A stretch of DNA of 64,000 nt, taken from NCBI GenBank assembly GCA_945902805.1, contig CAMDMZ010000019.1:1-64000 (forward strand). The letters run 5' to 3'. The notes under the pieces were generated by a model, which was given only the letters and a program-made list of their open reading frames with translations, had not been told where the DNA came from and ran no database searches. This DNA is from Propionivibrio dicarboxylicus. GTDB lineage: Bacteria > Pseudomonadota > Gammaproteobacteria > Burkholderiales > Rhodocyclaceae. Position 1 is the stretch's first letter, and every line of letters begins with the position of its first letter. The position numbers and the translations under genes were made by a program. Shown here piece by piece: positions 44,803-53,356 of the stretch.

Positions 44803-45819
44803 ATGACTACTTCCCTGATTGCGCTGCTCGCCGCAGCATTTGAGGCTCGCGCCTCCCTGTTGCCGACGTTGCACGCCGAAAACACCGACGCCTACCGCCT
44901 CTTTCACGGCAGTGTCGAAGGTCGTCCTGGCCTGACCATCGACCGTTACGGCGAACTGCTCGTGATCCAGAGTTTTCACAGCCCGCTGCAAGTCACCGAA
45001 CTTGATGCCATCGACGCGTTTTACGCCGAGCGCTTGCCCGGCCTTGTCACCATCTGGAACGATCGCAGCCAGGTCAATTCGCGCATCGGCAATGCGCTGC
45101 TGCCGACCCAGCTTGACGCCGCCATGCTGCCACGGGTGATGCATGAAATCGATGTCAGCTATCGCATCCAGGGCCGTCACGCCGGGCAGGACCCGTGGCT
45201 GTTCCTCGATCTGCGGGCGGCGCGCCGGCGAGTGATGCAGCTTTCCGCCGGCAAATCGGTGCTCAATCTCTTCGCCTACACCTGTGGGGTTGGCACGGCG
45301 GCAGCCAAGGCCGGTGCCGAATTCGTCATCAATGTCGATTTCGCCGAAACCAGTCTCGCCGTCGGCAAAGAAAACGCCCAACTCAATCATCTCGCGCACC
45401 GCCCACGCTTCATCAAGAGCGACGCCTTTGCCGCCATGCGCCAGTTTGCCGGCATCGGCCAGCCCGAGCGCGTGCGCGGCAAGCGCATGCCGCCCTTCCC
45501 CAAGATCGAAGCGCGCCAGTTCGATCTCGTTTTTCTCGATCCGCCGCGTTACGCCAAGAGCCCGTTCGGTGTGGTCGATCTGGTCAATGATTATTCATCA
45601 GTGTTCAAGCCAGCCTGGCTGTGCGTCGCCGAGGGCGGCGCGATGATCGCCTGCAACAATGTCGCCGAGGTTGGCCGTGACGTCTGGATCGACCAACTGC
45701 AGCGCAGCGCGGCCAAGGCCGGTCGTCCGGTACGCGAGTTCGAGTGGATTCTGCCCGAGGCCGATTTTCCCAGCCACGACGGCCAGCCGCCACTCAAAAC
45801 CGTATTGCTACGGCTTTAA
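44803..45819 (+). CDS. RlmI-like class I SAM-dependent methyltransferase
   Basis: This protein has 338 residues. The Rossmann motif VLNLFAYTCGVGTAAAKAGA binds S-adenosylmethionine, FAETSLAVGKENAQLN is motif II-like, and FLDPPRYAKSPFG matches the DPP(R/K) active-site motif of COG1092 methyltransferases such as RlmI (23S rRNA m5C). The N-terminal EGRPGLTIDRYGE is also typical, but the PUA domain of RlmI is absent. Target base is uncertain. No clear ribosome site precedes the ATG. Confidence 0.85.
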   Translation: MTTSLIALLAAAFEARASLLPTLHAENTDAYRLFHGSVEGRPGLTIDRYGELLVIQSFHSPLQVTELDAIDAFYAERLPGLVTIWNDRSQVNSRIGNALLPTQLDAAMLPRVMHEIDVSYRIQGRHAGQDPWLFLDLRAARRRVMQLSAGKSVLNLFAYTCGVGTAAAKAGAEFVINVDFAETSLAVGKENAQLNHLAHRPRFIKSDAFAAMRQFAGIGQPERVRGKRMPPFPKIEARQFDLVFLDPPRYAKSPFGVVDLVNDYSSVFKPAWLCVAEGGAMIACNNVAEVGRDVWIDQLQRSAAKAGRPVREFEWILPEADFPSHDGQPPLKTVLLRL

Positions 45820-45852
45820 AATGTTGTTCCTCGAACATCGATTGACGAACAA

Positions 45853-46308
45853 ATGAACCCACAAAAAGTCGGCGCTGGCGGGACGGCGCCCGATCCCTTG
45901 GCCACCATTTTTGAAGCCACCGAAGACAACTTCGAAGAGGTCGTGGTCATGCGTTCGCGCCACAAACCGATCCTGCTCGACATTGGCGCCGAATGGTGCG
46001 CGCCGTGCCGTGTGCTCGGCCCGCTGCTGCAACGCCTGTCGGCTGCCTACGACGGCCGTTTCCTGCTGGCCAACGTCGATGCGGACGAAAACATGCGCAT
46101 CGCCGGACGGCACAAGGTGCGCGGCTTTCCCACCGTCATTGCCTACAGCCATGGCGTAGAAATCAACCGCTTCCATTCGTCGCAGACCGAGGGCTTCCTG
46201 CGCCGTTTTATTGATGACCTCATCCGGCATCATGCCGAACACGGCCATTCCGCCCTGCTTAGCCCAAGCCCTAGCCATGCCCCTGAGACGATTGCACCAA
46301 AAATATGA
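45853..46308 (+). CDS. Thioredoxin-family protein with repeat-derived N-terminus
   Basis: This protein has 151 residues. The redox site is EWCAPCRVLGPLLQ (CAPC), with NVDADENMRIAGRHKVRGFPTVIAY providing the cis-Pro loop. The C-terminus (HGHSALLSPSPS) is a short unstructured extension. The annotated N-terminus [16 protein letters not shown] is almost entirely encoded by copy 8 of the dispersed repeat. Either the repeat created a new N-terminal extension or the true start is a later codon such as the Met at residue 33. It overlaps the helicase gene by 4 nt. Confidence 0.85.
   Translation: MNPQKVGAGGTAPDPLATIFEATEDNFEEVVVMRSRHKPILLDIGAEWCAPCRVLGPLLQRLSAAYDGRFLLANVDADENMRIAGRHKVRGFPTVIAYSHGVEINRFHSSQTEGFLRRFIDDLIRHHAEHGHSALLSPSPSHAPETIAPKI
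45864..45887 (+). repeat. 24-bp dispersed repeat, copy 8 (start of thioredoxin gene)
   Basis: AAAAGTCGGCGCTGG then CGGGACGGC (one mismatch), read as KVGAGGTA as codons 5-12 of the thioredoxin frame. Confidence 0.95.
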
Positions 46309-48308
46309 CTGATACCCGCACTGAAACTATCACCGATTTCAACCAACTTGGCCTGATCCAGCCGCTGCTGAAGATACTGACCGAGGTTGGCTACGAAACC
46401 CCGTCGCCGATCCAGGCCGCCTGCATTCCCGTGCTGCTGGCCGGCCACGACCTGCTCGGCGAAGCCCAGACCGGCACCGGCAAGACCGCCGCCTTCGCCC
46501 TGCCGCTGCTGCAGAAGATCGACCTCAAACTGACCAAGCCGCAGGCGCTGATCCTGACGCCGACGCGCGAACTGGCGATTCAGGTCGCCGAGGCGATGCA
46601 GAAATACGCCCATCACCTGCCCGGCTTCCACGTCCTGCCGCTCTACGGCGGCCAGAGCATGGTGGTGCAGTTGCGCCAACTCTCGCGTGGCACCCATGTG
46701 ATTGTCGGCACGCCGGGCCGCGTCATGGACCACCTCGAACGCAAGAGCCTGGTGCTCGACAACCTGCAGACACTGGTGCTCGACGAAGCCGACGAAATGC
46801 TGCGCATGGGCTTCATCGACGATGTCGAATGGATTCTCGAACACACCCCGGCGACGCGCCAGACCGCGCTGTTCTCGGCCACCATGCCGGATCCGATCCG
46901 CCGCGTGGCGCACAAGCATCTACGTGAGCCGAAGGAAATCAAGATCAAATCGGCGACACAAACCGTCGCCGCCATCAGCCAGGCCTATTGCCAGACGCAC
47001 GCCGGGCAGAAAATGGAAGCGCTGACGCGCATCCTCGAAGTCGAGGAAAACCTCGATGCCGCGCTGATTTTTGTCCGCACCAAGACCGCCACGGTCGAAG
47101 TCGCCGAACGACTCGAAGCCCGTGGCTACTCGGTCGCCGCCTTGAGCGGTGACCTGACCCAGGCCCTGCGCGAGCAAGTCATCGATCGACTGAAAGCCGG
47201 CAACATCGACATTGTCGTCGCCACCGACGTCGCCGCCCGTGGCCTGGATGTACCGCGCATCAGCCACGTCATCAATTTCGACGTGCCTTACGACACCGAG
47301 GCCTACGTCCATCGCATCGGCCGCACCGGTCGTGCCGGCCGTACCGGGCGTGCCATTCTGTTCATTACGCCGCGCGAAATCCGCATGCTGAAGGCGATCG
47401 AATACGCCACCCGGCAGAAGATCGAACCGCTGGCGATGCCGACTCAGGATGAAGTCGCCAATCGCCGCGTCGCCCAGTTCACGCAACAGATCATCGATGC
47501 CCGCAACGAACAGAAGCTCGATTTCTTCTTCGAAATGATCCGCAACATCGAAGAAACCCACGGCCTCTCGGCGCGCGAAATCGCCGCCACCCTGGCCTGG
47601 CTGCAACAGCGCGAGCGTCCGCTGCAAATGGAAGGCGGCAAGCGTGCCGACGCCGTCCCGCCAGCACCGACTTTTTCCGATACCCGCCCAGCACGCGAAG
47701 AGCGTGGCGAGCGCCCCGATCGTGGTGATCGTCCGCCGCGCGATAACCGCGGTGAGGCCGGCGCCAAGCGACGTGACTTTTCTTCCGGCAAACTGGCCAA
47801 ATACCGCATCGAAGTCGGCCGCGCCATCGGCGTGCTGCCCAAGGAAATCGTCGGCGCCATCGCCAACGAAGGCGGTATTGACGGCAAGAATATTGGCCAG
47901 ATCAGCCTGTTCGACGACCACAGCACGGTCGAACTACCCTCCGATTTGCCAGCCGACGTCGTCGCCGCCCTCGGTCGCATCCGCGTCCGTCAGGTTCCGC
48001 TAAAGGCCCGCCTGGCCGAGCCCGGCGAAATGGATGACACCCGTCCGCCACGTCGCAGCAGCGGCGCCAGCTCACCCTGGGCCAGCGAGCGCGGCGCAGG
48101 TGCCAGTGGTGCCGGTGCGCGCGAAGATCGCCCGCGTTCCTTCGACAAGCCCTACGAAAAGAAGCCTTACGAACGGAAGCCGTTCGAAGGCAAACCTTTC
48201 GAGAGCAAGCCGTTTGAAAAAAAGCCTTACGAGAAAAAGCCGTTCGAAAAGAAACCCTTTGAAAAGAAGCCATTTGAAAAGCGGCCCTTCTCCAAGACCC
48301 CGCGCTAA
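46305..48308 (+). CDS. DEAD-box RNA helicase, DeaD/CsdA type
   Basis: This protein has 667 residues. The helicase core (1-370) has AQTGTGKTAAFALP (I), PTRELAIQV (Ia), TPGRVMDHL, VLDEADEML (II), FSATMP (III), RGLDVPRISHVINFD (V) and HRIGRTGRAGRTGRA (VI). A DbpA-like RNA-binding domain follows (KYRIEVGRAIGVLPKEIVGAI). It ends in eleven or so K-P-[FY]-E-[KRGS]-K repeats (about 612-664). The linker between core and DbpA domain contains [10 protein letters not shown] from an inverted copy of the dispersed repeat. It is likely involved in ribosome assembly or mRNA decay. It is probably cold-relevant by family analogy. Confidence 0.93.
   Translation: MTDTRTETITDFNQLGLIQPLLKILTEVGYETPSPIQAACIPVLLAGHDLLGEAQTGTGKTAAFALPLLQKIDLKLTKPQALILTPTRELAIQVAEAMQKYAHHLPGFHVLPLYGGQSMVVQLRQLSRGTHVIVGTPGRVMDHLERKSLVLDNLQTLVLDEADEMLRMGFIDDVEWILEHTPATRQTALFSATMPDPIRRVAHKHLREPKEIKIKSATQTVAAISQAYCQTHAGQKMEALTRILEVEENLDAALIFVRTKTATVEVAERLEARGYSVAALSGDLTQALREQVIDRLKAGNIDIVVATDVAARGLDVPRISHVINFDVPYDTEAYVHRIGRTGRAGRTGRAILFITPREIRMLKAIEYATRQKIEPLAMPTQDEVANRRVAQFTQQIIDARNEQKLDFFFEMIRNIEETHGLSAREIAATLAWLQQRERPLQMEGGKRADAVPPAPTFSDTRPAREERGERPDRGDRPPRDNRGEAGAKRRDFSSGKLAKYRIEVGRAIGVLPKEIVGAIANEGGIDGKNIGQISLFDDHSTVELPSDLPADVVAALGRIRVRQVPLKARLAEPGEMDDTRPPRRSSGASSPWASERGAGASGAGAREDRPRSFDKPYEKKPYERKPFEGKPFESKPFEKKPYEKKPFEKKPFEKKPFEKRPFSKTPR
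47652..47675 (-). repeat. 24-bp dispersed repeat, copy 9 (in the DEAD-box gene, inverted)
   Basis: The plus strand reads GCCGTCCCG then CCAGCACCGACTTTT, a perfect reverse complement of the consensus. It is translated as AVPPAPTF in the disordered linker. Confidence 0.95.
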
Positions 48309-48336
48309 GTAGAAAGCCAACCTCGGAGCCTCAGCC

Positions 48337-48864
48337 ATGCCCTGCTATCGTCTCGGTGACAAAGCCCCGACACTCGGTCGTGAGTCCTGGATCGCACCCA
48401 CGGCCACCGTTATCGGCGACGTGCGCCTGGGCGATCGGGCCAGCATCTGGTGGGGCGCCGTGGCGCGCGGCGATAACGATCCGATCAGCATCGGCGCCAA
48501 CAGCAATATCCAGGATGGTTCGGTGCTGCACACCGACGAAGGCATCCCACTGACGATCGGCGCCAACGTCACCGTCGGCCACCTGGTCATGCTGCATGGC
48601 TGTACGATCGGTGACGGCTCGCTGATCGGCATCAAGAGCGTGATTCTGAACCGCGCAGTGATCGGCAAGGAATGCATCATCGGCGCCAATTCGCTGATCC
48701 CCGAAGGCAAGGTGATCCCCGATCGCTCGCTGGTGATCGGTTCACCCGGCAAGGTGATGCGGCAGCTCAGCGATGAAGAAGTCGCGCGCCTTTATGCCAG
48801 CGCGCAACACTATGTGCATAATGCACAGCGTTATCGCGACACGCTATCCGAGGTCAACGAATAG
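48337..48864 (+). CDS. Gamma-class carbonic anhydrase-like protein
   Basis: This protein has 175 residues with a left-handed beta-helix of hexapeptides ([66 protein letters not shown]). Metal-ligand histidines are in VLHTDEG and VGHLVMLHG; the gamma-CA Arg-Asp pair (VARGDND) is present. The YrdA/PaaY branch is the closest. Hydration of CO2 is plausible but many members are poorly active. It stands alone, 28 nt after the helicase gene. Confidence 0.9.
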   Translation: MPCYRLGDKAPTLGRESWIAPTATVIGDVRLGDRASIWWGAVARGDNDPISIGANSNIQDGSVLHTDEGIPLTIGANVTVGHLVMLHGCTIGDGSLIGIKSVILNRAVIGKECIIGANSLIPEGKVIPDRSLVIGSPGKVMRQLSDEEVARLYASAQHYVHNAQRYRDTLSEVNE

Positions 48865-48924
48865 CGAACAAGCCCGCAAACCCCGCAAAGCCGACCGAGG
48901 ATGCACCCAACCCGGTAACCGATC

Positions 48925-51489
48925 TTGAACGCCATCGACATTTTCCCTTGGGACGACAACTTCGACACCGGGCTCGCCACCGTCGATGAGCAGCACCGCA
49001 AGCTGGTCTGGCTACTGAATCAACTGGCCAGCAATGTGGCCTTTGGCGCGAATGCCGCCAAGCTCAACGAAATTTTCGACGAGTTGCTCGACTACACGGT
49101 CTATCACTTCCAGGCCGAGGAAGCGATCTGGCGCCAGTACATGCCGGACGACCGCAGCGAAATTGAGCACCGCGCCGTACATGCCTCGTTCGTCGCCACC
49201 GTTCTGCGTTTGAAGGCGGAACAAAACCACAAGCCCCTGGCACAAATTGCCGAAGAGGCCCTGGAGTTTCTGGTGCGCTGGCTCGCCTCGCACATTCTGG
49301 AAACCGACCGCCTGATGGCGCACGTCGTCCTCGGCCTGCAAAGCGGCTTGTCGCTAGCTGCGGCCCAGATCCAGGCGAACGAACGAATGAGCGGTTCCAC
49401 GCGGACCATGATCGACATCATTCTGTCGATCTACGGCACGCTGTCGCGCAATACCTTGCAACTGATGCGCGAACTGGTCGAACGCAAACAGACCGAGGAT
49501 GCCCTGCGCATCAGCCAAGAGCGACTTTCCTTCGCTCTGACCGGTACCAATGACGGGCTCTGGGACTGGAACCTCGATACCAACGCCGCCTATTACTCGC
49601 CGCGCTGGCTGGAAATGCTCGGTTACGAGGCCGACGAACTGCCGCACACCATGAACACCTGGGCGACGCTGGTTCATCCCGACGATAAGGACCGCACCCT
49701 GGCGGCGGCGGCCGACTACGTTGCTGGCCGCATTCCGACCTTCGACGTTGAATTCCGCATGCGTCACAAGCAAGGCCACTGGCTGCACATTCTGGCGCGC
49801 GGACATCTGGCGCGCGATGCCGCCGGCGAGTTGTTGACGCCACGTCGGATTGTCGGCACTCACATGGATCTCACCGAGCGGAAGAAAACCGAGGAAGCCC
49901 TCCGGCGCGAACGGGAAAACCTGCAGCTCATCCTCGACCATGCGCCGATCGGCATCTGGTTGCAGGATGGCTCTGGCCAGATGTCTTTCGTCAACAAAGC
50001 CTTTTGCGACGCCGTCGGGATTACCGAAGAGCAATTCCTCGCCGTCCCCCATTACGGTGAACTGATCGATCCCGCCTTTCGCCCCCAATGTCTCGCCTCC
50101 GATACCAAGGCGCTGGCGAGCACCGGCATCAGCGAAACCCATCAGCAACTGCCCTTCGTCGATGGCAAGATCCACGACCTGCACGTCATGAAGGCCGTCA
50201 AGCGCGACGCGTCAGGAAAACCGGTTGCCCTGGTTGGCATCAGTGTCGACATTACCGAAGAACTGAAACAGCAGCGCGCCCTCGAAGAAGCCAAGCGCGC
50301 GGCAGAAGCCGCCAACCTGGCCAAGAGCCAATTCCTGGCCACTATGAGCCACGAGATTCGCACGCCGCTCAATGGCGTGCTTGGCATGGCGCAGTTGCTG
50401 CTGATGCCCGACCTCGATCACAACGAGCAACAGGAATTTGCCCGCACCATCCTCAATTCCGGCAATACCCTGCTCGCTCTCCTGAACGATGTACTCGACC
50501 TGTCCAAGGTCGAAGCCGGTAAGCTGGAACTGGTCACGGCGAGTTTCGATCCCACGCAACTGCTCGATGAAGTCGCCGCCTTGATGGTCGAGAATGCTGC
50601 CCGCAAAGGGCTGGCGCTGGCGGCTCACTGGCAGAGTACGCCGGACACCAGCTACCGTGGCGATCCGATCCGCATCCGGCAAATGCTCGGCAACCTGGTC
50701 AGCAACGCCATCAAGTTCACCGATCATGGGCAGGTATTGGTCACCGCCAGCGAAACCCAGCGTGAAGATCGGAACGGGGTCGCTTATGCCCACGTTCGTT
50801 TCACCGTCAGCGATACCGGTATCGGCATCCCCGCCGACAAACTCGACCGGCTATTCCAACCGTTTTCGCAAGTGGATGCCTCTGAAACACGACGCTTTGG
50901 CGGCACCGGTCTGGGCCTGTCGATTATCCGCTCGCTGGCCGAGCGCATGGGCGGCGAAGTCGGCGTTGAGAGCACCGATGGCAAGGGTTCACGTTTCTGG
51001 TTCGAGTTACCGCTCGAAATTGTCAGCGCCAGCACCGATCATCGTAGCGTCCCCCGCAGCGCCGAGCTAAGCGTGACCGCCAATGAGGAAGGCACCTCGG
51101 CCGGCCGCGTTTTATTGGTTGACGACAGCACCGTGAATCGCTTGGTCGTCGAACGCCTGCTGGCCAAGTTTCACTTCAGCGTTATCAGTGTCGAGGACGG
51201 TGCCCAGGCCCTGGATCATTTTCGGCGCGACGGCCACAGCGTCGACCTGATCCTGATGGATCTGCAAATGCCGGTCATGGACGGACTTGAGGCGGCGCGA
51301 CAAATCCGCGCTCACGAAGCCCGCGAAACCGGCGGCCATATTCCGATCATCGCCCTGACCGCCAACGCTTTCGACAAAGACCGCACCGCCTGCGTCGAAG
51401 CCGGCATGGACGACTTCCTGGCCAAGCCGGTCAACACCAATCAATTGTTGCTGACTATTGAAACCTGGCTGGCACGGCGACTGAGATAA
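48925..51489 (+). CDS. Hemerythrin-PAS-PAS hybrid histidine kinase with REC domain
   Basis: This protein has 854 residues from a TTG start. The N-terminal domain (about 1-140) is bacteriohemerythrin: [38 protein letters not shown] and HILETDRLM give the His/Glu/Asp ligands of a di-iron O2 site. Two PAS domains follow, then HisKA ([18 protein letters not shown]) and HATPase ([25 protein letters not shown]). A C-terminal REC follows ([30 protein letters not shown]). There is no transmembrane helix. It is probably a cytoplasmic oxygen or redox sensor. No cognate output gene is adjacent on the plus strand. Confidence 0.93.
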   Translation: MNAIDIFPWDDNFDTGLATVDEQHRKLVWLLNQLASNVAFGANAAKLNEIFDELLDYTVYHFQAEEAIWRQYMPDDRSEIEHRAVHASFVATVLRLKAEQNHKPLAQIAEEALEFLVRWLASHILETDRLMAHVVLGLQSGLSLAAAQIQANERMSGSTRTMIDIILSIYGTLSRNTLQLMRELVERKQTEDALRISQERLSFALTGTNDGLWDWNLDTNAAYYSPRWLEMLGYEADELPHTMNTWATLVHPDDKDRTLAAAADYVAGRIPTFDVEFRMRHKQGHWLHILARGHLARDAAGELLTPRRIVGTHMDLTERKKTEEALRRERENLQLILDHAPIGIWLQDGSGQMSFVNKAFCDAVGITEEQFLAVPHYGELIDPAFRPQCLASDTKALASTGISETHQQLPFVDGKIHDLHVMKAVKRDASGKPVALVGISVDITEELKQQRALEEAKRAAEAANLAKSQFLATMSHEIRTPLNGVLGMAQLLLMPDLDHNEQQEFARTILNSGNTLLALLNDVLDLSKVEAGKLELVTASFDPTQLLDEVAALMVENAARKGLALAAHWQSTPDTSYRGDPIRIRQMLGNLVSNAIKFTDHGQVLVTASETQREDRNGVAYAHVRFTVSDTGIGIPADKLDRLFQPFSQVDASETRRFGGTGLGLSIIRSLAERMGGEVGVESTDGKGSRFWFELPLEIVSASTDHRSVPRSAELSVTANEEGTSAGRVLLVDDSTVNRLVVERLLAKFHFSVISVEDGAQALDHFRRDGHSVDLILMDLQMPVMDGLEAARQIRAHEARETGGHIPIIALTANAFDKDRTACVEAGMDDFLAKPVNTNQLLLTIETWLARRLR

Positions 51490-51553
51490 GCCAGCGCAAA
51501 CAGACGGGTGTCGTGTTTGGAGCATGCGGAGTATATAAACCCCGCTTGCGTCT

Positions 51554-51619
51554 TTCCCGCGCAGGCGGGAATCCAGCGTCGCACGCAGCCAGCCCCTAGA
51601 TTCCCGCCTTCGCGGGAAT
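51554..51619. repeat. Pair of inverted REP-type palindromes, bidirectional terminator
   Basis: Hairpin 51554-51571 (TTCCCGC-GCAG-GCGGGAA) and hairpin 51600-51619 (ATTCCCGC-CTTC-GCGGGAAT) lie in opposite orientation within a larger inverted arrangement. Each resembles the ATTCCCGC...GCGGGAAT class of extragenic repeat common in betaproteobacteria. They separate two convergent genes. Confidence 0.7.
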
Positions 51620-51630
51620 GACGTGCGCGT

Positions 51631-53280
51631 TTAGCTTTTCGCCGTATCGCGCAACTCGCGGCGCAACACTTTGCCGATCGGCGTTTTCGGCAGGACATCG
51701 CGAAACTCGACAATGCGCGGGTGCTTGTAGCCGGTGAGGTTCTGCTTGCAATACTCGATCACGGCCTCTTTGGTCAGCGTCGGATCTTTCCGCACAATCA
51801 CCATCTTCACCGCTTCGCCGGACTTGGCATCCGACACACCGACCACCGCGCATTCGAGCACACCGGGATGCGCCGCCATGACACTCTCGACCTCGTTCGG
51901 ATAGACATTGAAACCGGAGACGAGAATCATGTCCTTCTTGCGATCGGTCAGCGTCACGCGACCTTGCGCATCCATGAAGCCGACGTCGCCGGTCTTGAGC
52001 CAACCATCCTGCATCACCTTGGCCGTTTCTTCCGCATTGTTCCAATAGCCCTTCATGACCTGTGGGCCGCGAATGCAGATTTCGCCGCTGTGCGGCTCGA
52101 TCTCGCCACTTCCCGGCCACACCGACAACTCGTTAAAGGCATCATCGCGAATCGAAATCTCGGTCGATGGCACCGGCAGGCCGATGGTGCCGTCCCACGG
52201 CGTATTCACCGGCATGCCGCAGACGCCCGGCGAGGTCTCGGTGAGACCGTAGGCTTCGGTCAGATATTGTCCGGTAACCTTTTGCCAGCGTTCTGCGACC
52301 GGCTTTTGCACCGCAGCGCCGCCCCCGACGACCACTTTCAGGGCCGAAAAATCAAGCTGATCGAAGCCAGGCGTATGCAGCAAACCGTTGAACAAGGTGT
52401 TGACCCCGGTCATCACGGTGAACTTCCATTGCCGCAACTCTTTGACCAGCGCCGGCAAGTCGCGCGGATTGGTGATCAAGACCGTCAGGCCACCCCACTT
52501 CATGAACGAGAGCGTCGAGGTCAGGCAAAAGATGTGATACATCGGCAGCGGTGCAATCACGATTTCAGCCCCTTCCTCGAAGCGGCCCGAGACCCAGACC
52601 CCCGTTTGTTCGAGATTGGCCAGGATGTTACGGTGGGTCAGCATCGCCCCTTTGGCGATGCCGGTCGTACCCCCCGTGTATTGCAGGAAAGCGATATCGT
52701 CGCCTTTGAGTGCCACCGGATTCAGGCGTGCGCCCATGCCACGCGCCAGCGCCGAACGGAAGCTCACCGCGCCGGGAATATGCCACGGCGGCACCATCTT
52801 CTTGACATGCTTGATCAGGAAATTCACCAGCCAGCGCTTGGGCAGCGGCAACATGTCGCCGATCTGCGTCGTGATCACGTGCGCGACCTGGGTTTTGGCC
52901 AGCGCCGGCTGCAAGGAATGGGCGAAGTTTTCGACGATGACGATTGCCTTGGCACCGGAATCGGCGAGCTGCAGTTCCAGTTCGCGCGGCGTATAGAGCG
53001 GATTGACGTTAACCACGATCATGCCGGCGCGCAGGATGCCGAACAGCGCCACGGGATACTGCAACAGGTTAGGCGCCATGATGGCCACCCGATCGCCCGT
53101 TTTCATGCCGGGCAAGGCTTGCAAATAGGCGGCGAACGCATGCGTCAGCTGATCCAGTTCGGCGTAAGAAATCGTATGCCCGAGGTTGTGAAAAGCCGGT
53201 CGCGCACCAAATTTGCCGAACATGGCGTCGAACAGCGCTGTCAGCGAAGCGAACTGGTCCGGATTGATGTCCTCCGGCAT
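51631..53280 (-). CDS. fadD: Long-chain-fatty-acid--CoA ligase
   Basis: This 549-residue protein of the ANL superfamily has the AMP-binding P-loop YTGGTTGIAKGAMLTHRN, EAYGLTETSPGV, GWLKTGDVGFMDAQG and YPNEVESVMAAHPGV. The C-terminal catalytic Lys is in LPKTPIGKVLRREL. FadD-type enzymes activate long-chain fatty acids to acyl-CoA for beta-oxidation. It lies 76 nt downstream of the large signalling operon on the same strand and could be co-transcribed, or have its own promoter in that gap. Substrate chain length is inferred from the family. Confidence 0.92.
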   Translation of the reverse strand: MPEDINPDQFASLTALFDAMFGKFGARPAFHNLGHTISYAELDQLTHAFAAYLQALPGMKTGDRVAIMAPNLLQYPVALFGILRAGMIVVNVNPLYTPRELELQLADSGAKAIVIVENFAHSLQPALAKTQVAHVITTQIGDMLPLPKRWLVNFLIKHVKKMVPPWHIPGAVSFRSALARGMGARLNPVALKGDDIAFLQYTGGTTGIAKGAMLTHRNILANLEQTGVWVSGRFEEGAEIVIAPLPMYHIFCLTSTLSFMKWGGLTVLITNPRDLPALVKELRQWKFTVMTGVNTLFNGLLHTPGFDQLDFSALKVVVGGGAAVQKPVAERWQKVTGQYLTEAYGLTETSPGVCGMPVNTPWDGTIGLPVPSTEISIRDDAFNELSVWPGSGEIEPHSGEICIRGPQVMKGYWNNAEETAKVMQDGWLKTGDVGFMDAQGRVTLTDRKKDMILVSGFNVYPNEVESVMAAHPGVLECAVVGVSDAKSGEAVKMVIVRKDPTLTKEAVIEYCKQNLTGYKHPRIVEFRDVLPKTPIGKVLRRELRDTAKS

Positions 53281-53356
53281 GCCGGGCGGGTAGTTCTTAA
53301 GCCAGATCTTGTTCAGGGGAATCTCCTTGGGCAGGCAGGTTGTTCAGCGGCAATGT

